DNA of 64,000 nt from Thermoplasmata archaeon (lineage in GTDB: Archaea; Thermoplasmatota; Thermoplasmata; Methanomassiliicoccales; Methanomethylophilaceae). How positions within the stretch are numbered: position 1 is the stretch's first letter; the number at the start of each line of letters is the position of its first letter. Made by a program: the position numbers and the translations under genes. Shown piece after piece: positions 58,599 to 64,000 of this stretch. A model generated the notes under the pieces. It had not been told where the DNA came from. It searched no databases and was given only the letters and a program-made list of their open reading frames with translations. The stretch covers positions 372,001 to 436,000 of the forward strand of contig SUTB01000001.1 in the NCBI GenBank assembly GCA_015063125.1, in the 5' to 3' direction.

Positions 58599-59144
58599 AT
58601 GTCAAAGATCGTAGCAGTGGTTTCAAGCCCCAGGAAAGGAGCCAACTCCGAGACAATCCTCAATGCCATGGTCGATGCAGCGAAGGGAAAGGGACACGAT
58701 GTCCAGGTCTTCAACGTTGCGGCGCTCAAGGACAGAAGGGGATGCATCGCATGTATGGGATGCAAGAAGGCAGGAAAGTGCGTTCTCAAGGATGAGCTCA
58801 CCCCCGTTCTCGACGCCATCAGGGAAGCTGACGGAGTCATCCTTTCGACAGCCGTCTACTTCGGACAGCCCACAGGACAGTACAGACTTCTGGAGGACAG
58901 GTTCTTCAGTTTCATCGACGGATCCTTCAACCCCAACATCACACCCAAGAAGCTTGCAGTAATTGTTACCGCAGGATCCTCTGGAGCAGAGGACCTGGCC
59001 AACCAGATCACAGGACGCATGGTGTCATACTTTAAGTTCGAACCCATCGGCAACGTGACAATGGTAGACGGAAACCCTCCGCATGCAGCTGAGCAGAACC
59101 CCGAGATCCTTGCCAAGGCTGGCGAGATCGGAAGTAGGTTCTGA
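58599..59144 (+). CDS. Flavodoxin-fold NAD(P)H-dependent FMN reductase
   Basis: 181 residues from ATG 58599, 7 nt after GAGGT. VAVVSSPRKGANSETILNAM is the FMN phosphate loop (SxRxxxNS-type), GCIACMGCKKAGKCVLKDEL the conserved CxxC...C region of iron-sulfur flavoprotein-like members, DGVILSTAVYFGQPTGQYRL the active loop. Cytoplasmic redox enzyme. Confidence 0.88.
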   Translation: MSKIVAVVSSPRKGANSETILNAMVDAAKGKGHDVQVFNVAALKDRRGCIACMGCKKAGKCVLKDELTPVLDAIREADGVILSTAVYFGQPTGQYRLLEDRFFSFIDGSFNPNITPKKLAVIVTAGSSGAEDLANQITGRMVSYFKFEPIGNVTMVDGNPPHAAEQNPEILAKAGEIGSRF

Positions 59145-59183
59145 TAACAATCATTTACGTGCCTTCGGGCACGGCCCCCTTTT

Positions 59184-59852
59184 TCAGGAATGATCCTTCC
59201 AGGTCTGCCAATATATGGCTGTACCCTGACCATCCTTCGGTTCGGGCGTAGGATAAGAATCAATCTTGATCGTAGCAACCTGAGGGAACTTGTTCCTTCT
59301 GGAGATCATGAACTGGTTGAGCGGTGCCGGCTCGGTGGTCAAGGCCCTGCCGTCCATCATAATCTTGACGCACCCAGCGTTGAGGTCCACGCCCAGCATC
59401 GAAGAGATCTTCTGCCCCAGCTGGTCACCCCTTTCCGTGGCTGCCATAGCAACGACCGCAGGCGAAACGCGGTCGATTATGTCGCAGAGGGTGATGGAGT
59501 AGACGTTGGAGTCGTAGCATTCAGAGTCCTTGTCTCTGACGTGGTAGATGCTTCCCACACCGCAACCGAAGATCTTCGGATACAACGATTTCAGTTCCGG
59601 CCCACCGAACAGCACTGCGAAGGTGCGTCCCTTGTTTATTCTGCATACCTCGTCGAGTACCTGCATGCTGGCATCCGATATCCTGGCCCCATCGGGGCAG
59701 TGATAGACCTCAAGCCAGACAAGGGCGCCATCAGCTACGGATTGGTCAAGGCTGTACCTATCCAACATGCCTGGCGGCAATTCGTTGTCGTCCCTGCCGT
59801 CACCGGTAGAGCATGAGGAACACGAGGAACAGGATCCTCCGCTGCAACCCAT
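59184..59852 (-). CDS. Stand-alone ETF-alpha N-terminal-like domain with Cys-rich head
   Basis: 222 residues if it starts at the Met of MGCSGGSCSSCSSCSTGDG; an upstream in-frame Met (59882) adds 10. The head has four Cys in GSCSSCSSC style, suggesting metal or Fe-S binding. The rest resembles the N-terminal (AMP/FAD-proximal) domain of electron-transfer flavoprotein alpha: VWLEVYHCPDGARISDASMQ, FAVLFGG, VAMAATERGDQLGQKISSML, LNAGCVKIMMDG, QVATIK. The FAD-binding C-terminal domain is absent and no beta subunit is adjacent, so electron transfer by the normal mechanism is unlikely. Confidence 0.7.
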   Translation of the reverse strand: MGCSGGSCSSCSSCSTGDGRDDNELPPGMLDRYSLDQSVADGALVWLEVYHCPDGARISDASMQVLDEVCRINKGRTFAVLFGGPELKSLYPKIFGCGVGSIYHVRDKDSECYDSNVYSITLCDIIDRVSPAVVAMAATERGDQLGQKISSMLGVDLNAGCVKIMMDGRALTTEPAPLNQFMISRRNKFPQVATIKIDSYPTPEPKDGQGTAIYWQTWKDHS

Positions 59853-60038
59853 CTCAGGCCCTCCCAGAGGTAAAGATGCCATTCATGCTAAAACATATCC
59901 GTTTCAGTATTTCTACGATGAGGTAGCATCTATAGGAATCAACTGTTACCTATTATGTATCCAGTTTTAACAACGTATAAAAGCGTAGCAACGCAATCCG
60001 ATATGCGTTCTGATATCGATTATCAGGGGTGTCAACTG

Positions 60039-60830
60039 ATGAAATTCGAAAACGTATTGGTCCCCATCGATGGTAGCCCCCTTTCAGAGGTGGCAGTCGA
60101 TCTGGCAGTTCATTCTGCAGGCACTTTCGCCTCTCACATAACCTTTGTCTATGTTGTTGATGTCACAGAGTACAACAGATTCGGTAACATCGATGGTGGG
60201 GCGATGATCTCATTCAGGATGAAGACTGAAGGTAACATGTTCCTCGAGAATGCAGCCCATGTAGCAAGGCAGGCCGGTCTGGAGGTTGATACCAAGCTCA
60301 TCGAGGGCGTTCCAGAAGAGATCCTAATCGAGCTCTCCAAAGAAGTCGATATGTTGATCATGGGAGTCACCGGAAAGAGTTCTGGATACGGCCGTGTCGG
60401 AGGAACTGCGAGAAAAGTCATCGAGGGTGCGTACTGCCCCGTGCTGACATTGAAATCAGGATCCAAGAGGATTGAGGAAATTCTTCTTCCCGTCTCTGGA
60501 ACGCACGCTGCAGCCATCGATATCGCAATCGAGACCGTCAAGCGCATCAATGGAAGGCTGACAGTATTCTCTGTCAAGCACGGCGATTATGATGCAGAGT
60601 CCGTGGTAAAGGAAGTTGCAGATAAATGTTCAGCTGCAGGCATCAATGTCGCGACCGAGATCGCTACCGGAGATGCTGCCGATACGATCATCTCCAAATC
60701 CGGAATGTATGACCTGGTCATCATGGGTACGGATGGACGCTCTGGACTGAAGAAGATCCTGAACGGAAGTATCGCCGAGAAGGTCATGATTCATGCATCA
60801 TGCCCCGTGACGATCATCAGAGAGAGGTAA
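60039..60830 (+). CDS. Universal stress protein, two USP domains
   Basis: 263 residues from ATG 60039 (MKFENVLVPIDGSPLSEVAV). Two tandem USP units: the first with GVTGKSSGYGRVGGTARKVI, the second with GTDGRSGLKKILNGSIAEKV, each the G-x2-G-x9-G ATP loop. Cytoplasmic nucleotide-binding stress protein. Followed by a clear terminator. Confidence 0.9.
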   Translation: MKFENVLVPIDGSPLSEVAVDLAVHSAGTFASHITFVYVVDVTEYNRFGNIDGGAMISFRMKTEGNMFLENAAHVARQAGLEVDTKLIEGVPEEILIELSKEVDMLIMGVTGKSSGYGRVGGTARKVIEGAYCPVLTLKSGSKRIEEILLPVSGTHAAAIDIAIETVKRINGRLTVFSVKHGDYDAESVVKEVADKCSAAGINVATEIATGDAADTIISKSGMYDLVIMGTDGRSGLKKILNGSIAEKVMIHASCPVTIIRER

Positions 60831-60838
60831 AACCAATT

Positions 60839-60864
60839 CCCCGGTCCTCCGGGGTCTTTTTTTT
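60839..60864 (+). terminator. Terminator of the USP gene
   Basis: CCCCGG, loop TCCT, CCGGGG, then TCTTTTTTTT: the only hairpin in this window with a full T-run. Confidence 0.85.
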
Positions 60865-60901
60865 GATGGCTCCAGCTGTTCCCAGATGGATTTGAAGAAA
60901 G

Positions 60902-60978
60902 TGGAGCCGCCTCTGAGATTCGAACTCAGGACCTGCTGATTACAAGTCAGCCGCACTACCGGGCTATGCAAAGGCGGC
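60902..60978 (-). tRNA. tRNA-Thr (UGU)
   Basis: Cloverleaf read on the minus strand: acceptor GCCGCCT/AGGCGGC, anticodon arm GCTGA-CTTGTAA-TCAGC with anticodon TGT, T arm CTGAG-TTCGAAT-CTCAG, discriminator T and encoded CCA (60902-60904). No intron. The encoded CCA and compact structure are normal for archaea of this type. Confidence 0.93.
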
Positions 60979-61157
60979 AGGTAGTATTGCATGGTATAGA
61001 CACCTTGTTTATATGGCTTTGCACAGAATCCAATATTGTTATTGATAAAGCATCGGGAGCATCCAGCATGTCCATAGCGGATGTTTTCCTTATACGATAC
61101 TTATTTAATAGGCGACGCTATCGGCGCAGGTAGTTAATACCAATCACGGTGAACATC

Positions 61158-61856
61158 ATGGCAGACGCAAAGAAGCTCGTTCGCCTTTCCTATAAGGCAT
61201 ATCTCGCCGACGCTGACGAGAGACTGTACGACACAACAGACGCAGACGCAGCCAAGGAAGCTGGAATCTTCAACGAGAAGGTCACCTACGCCCCTATGGC
61301 ATACCTCTTCGGATCCAACACACTCTTCCCCGCACTCGCAACAGCAATCGAGTCGGCAGAGATCGGAAAGGAGACAACAATCACAATCCCCTGCGAGGAT
61401 GCAGCTGGAGCAAGGAACCCTAAGCTCATCGAGCTCCACCCCCTCAAGGAATTCTACAAGCAGGAGATCAACCCCTACCCCGGAATGAGTGTCTCCCTTG
61501 GAAACAGGAACGGAGTCGTCATGTCCGTCGCAGCAGGACGTGTAAAGGTCGATTTCAACAACCAGCTCGCTGGTCACGACCTGAAGTACACCTTCACAGT
61601 CACCGAGGAGATCACCGACAACGTGGCAAAGGCACTCGCAATCATCGAGCTCACCTCAGGAACATCCGAGGGATTCGCCGTTGCAGTTGAGGCGGACAAG
61701 GTCGTCGTTACCGAGGCCGAGGTCTGCAAGTTCGACCAGAACTGGGCAATCGCCAAGTACAAGATCGTCGCCGACCTGAGGGCAGCCTTCGGAGTCGACC
61801 GCGTCGAGTTCGTCCAGGTCTGGGATTCTGCAAAGAAGGAAAACAAGAAAGAGTGA
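61158..61856 (+). CDS. FKBP-type peptidyl-prolyl isomerase (archaeal long form)
   Basis: 232 residues from ATG 61158 (MADAKKLVRLSYKAYLADAD); nine nt upstream is another ATG. RLYDTTDADAAKEAG, PMAYLFG, IGKETTITIPCEDAAGARNP and VDFNNQLAGHDLKYTFTVTE match the SlyD-like archaeal FKBP with inserted flap (about 80-145). C-terminal extra domain (about 160-232) as in the 26-30 kDa archaeal group. Cytoplasmic chaperone and isomerase. Unusually strong codon bias (GCA, ATC, CTC), indicating high expression. Confidence 0.85.
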   Translation: MADAKKLVRLSYKAYLADADERLYDTTDADAAKEAGIFNEKVTYAPMAYLFGSNTLFPALATAIESAEIGKETTITIPCEDAAGARNPKLIELHPLKEFYKQEINPYPGMSVSLGNRNGVVMSVAAGRVKVDFNNQLAGHDLKYTFTVTEEITDNVAKALAIIELTSGTSEGFAVAVEADKVVVTEAEVCKFDQNWAIAKYKIVADLRAAFGVDRVEFVQVWDSAKKENKKE

Positions 61857-61858
61857 CG

Positions 61859-61876
61859 TTGGGGTTTACACCCCAA
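61859..61876 (+). terminator. Hairpin after the FKBP gene
   Basis: TTGGGGT, loop TTAC, ACCCCAA just after the FKBP stop. A second small hairpin GCCC-TTTA-GGGC follows at about 61902. Confidence 0.6.
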
Positions 61877-61938
61877 CTCCCCCAAAACTCTTTACCGCCC
61901 TTTAGGGCAAGTTTCTAACAAGTTTGATCCATCCATCA

Positions 61939-62085
61939 TCAGTCGAAGAACGCCACTATGGTGTTCAGCTCTCTGTTCCTATTACGATCGATACGGCATC
62001 CGTATTTGTCGTACTTCATGTAGTTCTGCTCTCTGATCCTGCTTGCAGGAAGAGGGGACAGTAGGGTCTGCTTGTAGCAACTCAT
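61939..62085 (-). CDS. 48-residue basic microprotein
   Basis: ATG at 62083-62085 is preceded by AGGTGA at ideal distance. It reads MSCYKQTLLSPLPASRIREQ, then NYMKYDKYGCRIDRNRNREL and NTIVAFFD. Two Cys, net positive. No family recognised; the ribosome site and coding-like codons make it a probable gene convergent with FKBP. Confidence 0.5.
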   Translation of the reverse strand: MSCYKQTLLSPLPASRIREQNYMKYDKYGCRIDRNRNRELNTIVAFFD

Positions 62086-62236
62086 TTTTTTCACCTGCAG
62101 TCTTGGGGGCTGCAATTACTATATCGGCGAAGAAATATAATAACATCAAATTGTAATTGTTGTAATTGTTGTTATTATTGTATATTGAGAGCGTGTTCAG
62201 AGCCTATGCTACAATAGGAAAGAAAAAAGGCGAGGA

Positions 62237-63076
62237 TCACTCGGTGTAGAAGGTGCTGATGATGTTGCGTCCTTCTTTGGTCAGAACGTACTTGGAATTG
62301 AGATCATCCTTTTCGACCCATCCATTCTCAAGCCACTTCCAGATGAAATCCCTCTGATAATACACCGCTTCGGTCTGGCGTTGAGTTGATTTGCGGTTGG
62401 GGTCCTTTATTTCGGTATCTCTGTACCAAACGCCCGCTTCCTTCAAGGCAGCGATCATCTTTCCACTGGTGACGGAGAGCCTTTCGTTGTTGCGGGTATC
62501 TAGTATCCTAAGTCCGCGAACGAGACGCTCATCAGGGATCTGTATCGAATAGCTCGGCAGCTGTCTTGGATCGTACGTCTCCTTCGTGAGGCCAACCGGT
62601 TTGCCGTCGATGAAATAGTTGCGGCGAACACCCTCATCGTTAACAGTGTAGGTTTTGGTGCCTACTGAGAAAGGAATCGTGCCGGGGACCATCATGGATG
62701 CGATAGCGGAAGCTGCCGCATATTCAGGCCCACCGGACGATATGTTGACATAGATCTCGCATTCCTCTCCGGATTCCAAGGCCGTGGAGTGTTCGGTCTG
62801 GATGATGTCCAGAACGGTCTTCAGCATCAGGGAGAAATCCGAGACCTTCTCAACGTGTTCAACGATCTCTACGGGGCGCGGCGACTTCTCTTTGATGATC
62901 TCGTTGACGCGGTCGTAGAATTCCTGATACACGTTGTTGCTCTGGCTGGTCGGGTCCCTCACATAGTGTATGATGTGGGCTCTGTTGATCTCATAGAATA
63001 AGATCGGATCGGTAACCTTGGTTGTCTCAAAGGTAACACAAGCCACCATTATCCTTTCTTTACGACCAGACTGCAA
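62237..63076 (-). CDS. CARF-wHTH transcriptional regulator (DUF6293-like)
   Basis: 279 residues from TTG 63076, or 270 from the ATG at 63049. N-terminal sensing domain with RKERIMVACVTFETTKVTDP, RAHIIHYVRDPTSQSN and the ligand-loop signature EIYVNISSGGPEYAAASAIA; C-terminal winged helix with GKMIAALKEAGVWYRDT, WKWLENGWVEKDDLNSKYVL and TKEGRNIISTFY. Full-length homologue of the 6074 gene. A TATA-like TTATATAC at about 63108-63115 places the transcript start near 63085, close to the TTG, so the mRNA would be nearly leaderless. Confidence 0.8.
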   Translation of the reverse strand: MQSGRKERIMVACVTFETTKVTDPILFYEINRAHIIHYVRDPTSQSNNVYQEFYDRVNEIIKEKSPRPVEIVEHVEKVSDFSLMLKTVLDIIQTEHSTALESGEECEIYVNISSGGPEYAAASAIASMMVPGTIPFSVGTKTYTVNDEGVRRNYFIDGKPVGLTKETYDPRQLPSYSIQIPDERLVRGLRILDTRNNERLSVTSGKMIAALKEAGVWYRDTEIKDPNRKSTQRQTEAVYYQRDFIWKWLENGWVEKDDLNSKYVLTKEGRNIISTFYTE

Positions 63077-63219
63077 AGCGCATCCCTATCTGTATGAATA
63101 CATTGCAGGTATATAATAACATTTATTACGTAATTTACAATCATTACAATTTAATGTTTATTTATTGCGGAGGCGCATATGATTTTTGCCGAAAGGCACA
63201 CGCATCCAAAACCACTTAA

Positions 63220-63238
63220 CCCGGTCTTCAGGACCGGG
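63220..63238. terminator. Hairpin 1 between regulator and tRNA-Arg
   Basis: CCGGTC-TTCAG-GACCGG type stem with flanking C/G pairs, no T-run. Confidence 0.45.
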
Positions 63239-63254
63239 CGTGCATCACCCATCC

Positions 63255-63275
63255 ACTCCCCACAAAGTGGGGAGT
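63255..63275. terminator. Hairpin 2 between regulator and tRNA-Arg
   Basis: 9-bp stem ACTCCCCAC, loop AAA, GTGGGGAGT, followed by CTTTC. Together with hairpin 1 it could insulate the tRNA promoter, or be the conserved arm of a small RNA. Confidence 0.5.
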
Positions 63276-63347
63276 CTTTCTCCAATGTTCAGTCGTCTGT
63301 GAGCTACCAAAATGCTTTTATGCGACTCTCATATAGTGGCATCCAAC

Positions 63348-63422
63348 GGACAGGTGGCCTAGCTTGGATATGGCGGCAGCCTCCTAAGCTGCAAGCCGAG
63401 GGTTCGAATCCCTCCCTGTTCG
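63348..63422 (+). tRNA. tRNA-Arg (CCU)
   Basis: Acceptor GGACAGG pairs with CCTGTTC (one G-U), anticodon arm GCAGC-CTCCTAA-GCTGC with anticodon CCT, T arm GAGGG-TTCGAAT-CCCTC, discriminator G. CCA is not encoded (GCCT follows). The 3' half is the probable integration target of the adjacent integrase. Confidence 0.93.
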
Positions 63423-64000
63423 CCTAGTCCAGCGGATGCTCTGGACTTCCTCGGAGCATCCCTTTCATCAGACGGATTCGCGGAGCAATCCGCGGATCCG
63501 TCGCCATACCACAGGTCAAGCGCACGGGAGACCGCCTGAGAACGGCGGACCCTGGCGTAGTATGTTTCCGTGACCCTGCTTGAGGCGTGTCCGAGTAGAA
63601 CGGACACGACCTCTATCGGCAGGCCCTCGTCCAGCATCATCTGACCGTACGTAGCACGGAGAACACGGTAATCGAAGGCGAAGCCAAGATCCTCACAGAT
63701 CCGGCGCCTCCAAACACCGAAAGCGTTTATCGAGTACGGAACACCTCCGTTATCGAAGAGGTATCCGTCAGGAATGGAAGACAAATACCTTGCGATGACC
63801 GGAACGAATTCGGGACGTACAGGAACTATCCTCGAATCCGTCCAGACACCGCGCCCTTTAGGGTTACCAATTATGACCTTATGATCGTTCAGATCGAAAT
63901 CCGATACATGCATCAGGCGCATCTCGTTCGTACGCGCGCCGGTAGCAAGGGCGACAACCGACGGCATCCAATGAAGCAAGGCATCAGAGGGAACGCTCTC
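63359..64000 (-). CDS. Tyrosine recombinase, C-terminal part, overlapping tRNA-Arg
   Basis: Runs off the right edge; the first visible codons read ESVPSDALLHWMPSVVALAT. Catalytic residues: Arg in ATGARTNEMRL, the YRVLRATYGQ box (H-x-x-R with the first His replaced), LLGHASSRVTETYYARV with H, R and the Tyr nucleophile. After the catalytic domain the frame goes on through the antisense of the tRNA-Arg 3' half (GGIRTLGLQLRRLPPYPS) and stops with TAG inside the tRNA. This is the arrangement of an island integrated in a tRNA gene, which should extend right of the window. Confidence 0.85.
   Translation of the reverse strand, partial: ESVPSDALLHWMPSVVALATGARTNEMRLMHVSDFDLNDHKVIIGNPKGRGVWTDSRIVPVRPEFVPVIARYLSSIPDGYLFDNGGVPYSINAFGVWRRRICEDLGFAFDYRVLRATYGQMMLDEGLPIEVVSVLLGHASSRVTETYYARVRRSQAVSRALDLWYGDGSADCSANPSDERDAPRKSRASAGLGEQGGIRTLGLQLRRLPPYPS

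Noticed and set aside
63049-63105. Upstream ATG with an in-frame TAG before the CARF gene at 62237
   Set aside because: ATG TAT TCA TAC AGA TAG lies only about 10 nt after the TATA-like box, so it would fall upstream of the transcript start; not counted as an amber-decoding case.

Overview
The window looks like the chromosome of a methanogenic archaeon, most likely of the Methanomassiliicoccales (Thermoplasmatota; Methanomethylophilus-like). Evidence: archaeal TATA-type promoters, GC-rich third positions with TGA as the usual stop, an MA1821/MA1822-type homocysteine biosynthesis pair, an UPF0280 protein, an archaeal FKBP, a CCA-encoding tRNA-Thr, and large surface proteins with InlB/Listeria-Bacteroides repeats, which are abundant in that order. 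The assignment is inference from gene content; no rRNA is present.

Layout. (1) 1-11.8 kb is a patchwork of accessory genes: CARF-wHTH regulators, a SprT-like zincin, a MORN-repeat protein, IS1595-like transposon remains and an IS-bounded cargo block (5771-9183) carrying a CARF regulator beside a PD-(D/E)XK protein, a galE stub, and a CobS-like membrane protein. (2) 12.06-29.23 kb is one tightly packed plus-strand operon, many genes joined by ATGA overlaps: a transglutaminase-like protein, four large secreted surface proteins, a 622-aa membrane protein, then a run of small zinc-ribbon proteins, a DUF2958-like plasmid-type protein and unknowns. (3) 29.25-34.65 kb holds a GIY-YIG/DUF5655-like protein, small unknowns and an AT-rich single-chain restriction-modification-specificity gene flanked by copies of a promoter/leader repeat. 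(4) 34.65-43.25 kb is a second coupled operon with a P-loop motor-type ATPase, a membrane protein, acidic proteins and two HExxH proteins. (5) 43.36-49.0 kb has a group-II-intron-like reverse transcriptase fused to two DUF7662-like domains, bracketed by paralogous genes and zinc-ribbon microgenes, then regulators. (6) AbrB and a 534-aa tyrosine integrase (49.2-51.1 kb) close the accessory block. (7) 51.25-62.1 kb is ordinary core chromosome. (8) tRNA-Arg at 63.35 kb has a second integrase overlapping its 3' half, opening another island beyond the window.

Blocks 2 and 4 together (surface proteins, membrane proteins, motor ATPase, zincins, integrase nearby, DUF2958) suggest an integrated virus- or plasmid-like element of a type I do not recognise. 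No replication protein was recognised.

The most striking signal is the amber codon. TAG is almost absent as a stop, yet in at least three accessory genes (2515, 5042, 26889) a TAG lies inside clear coding sequence, with recognisable protein, in one case the HExxH catalytic motif, continuing in frame after it. Methanomassiliicoccales decode UAG as pyrrolysine, so these genes may be UAG-containing and not dead. The second main candidate is the RT-DUF7662 locus.
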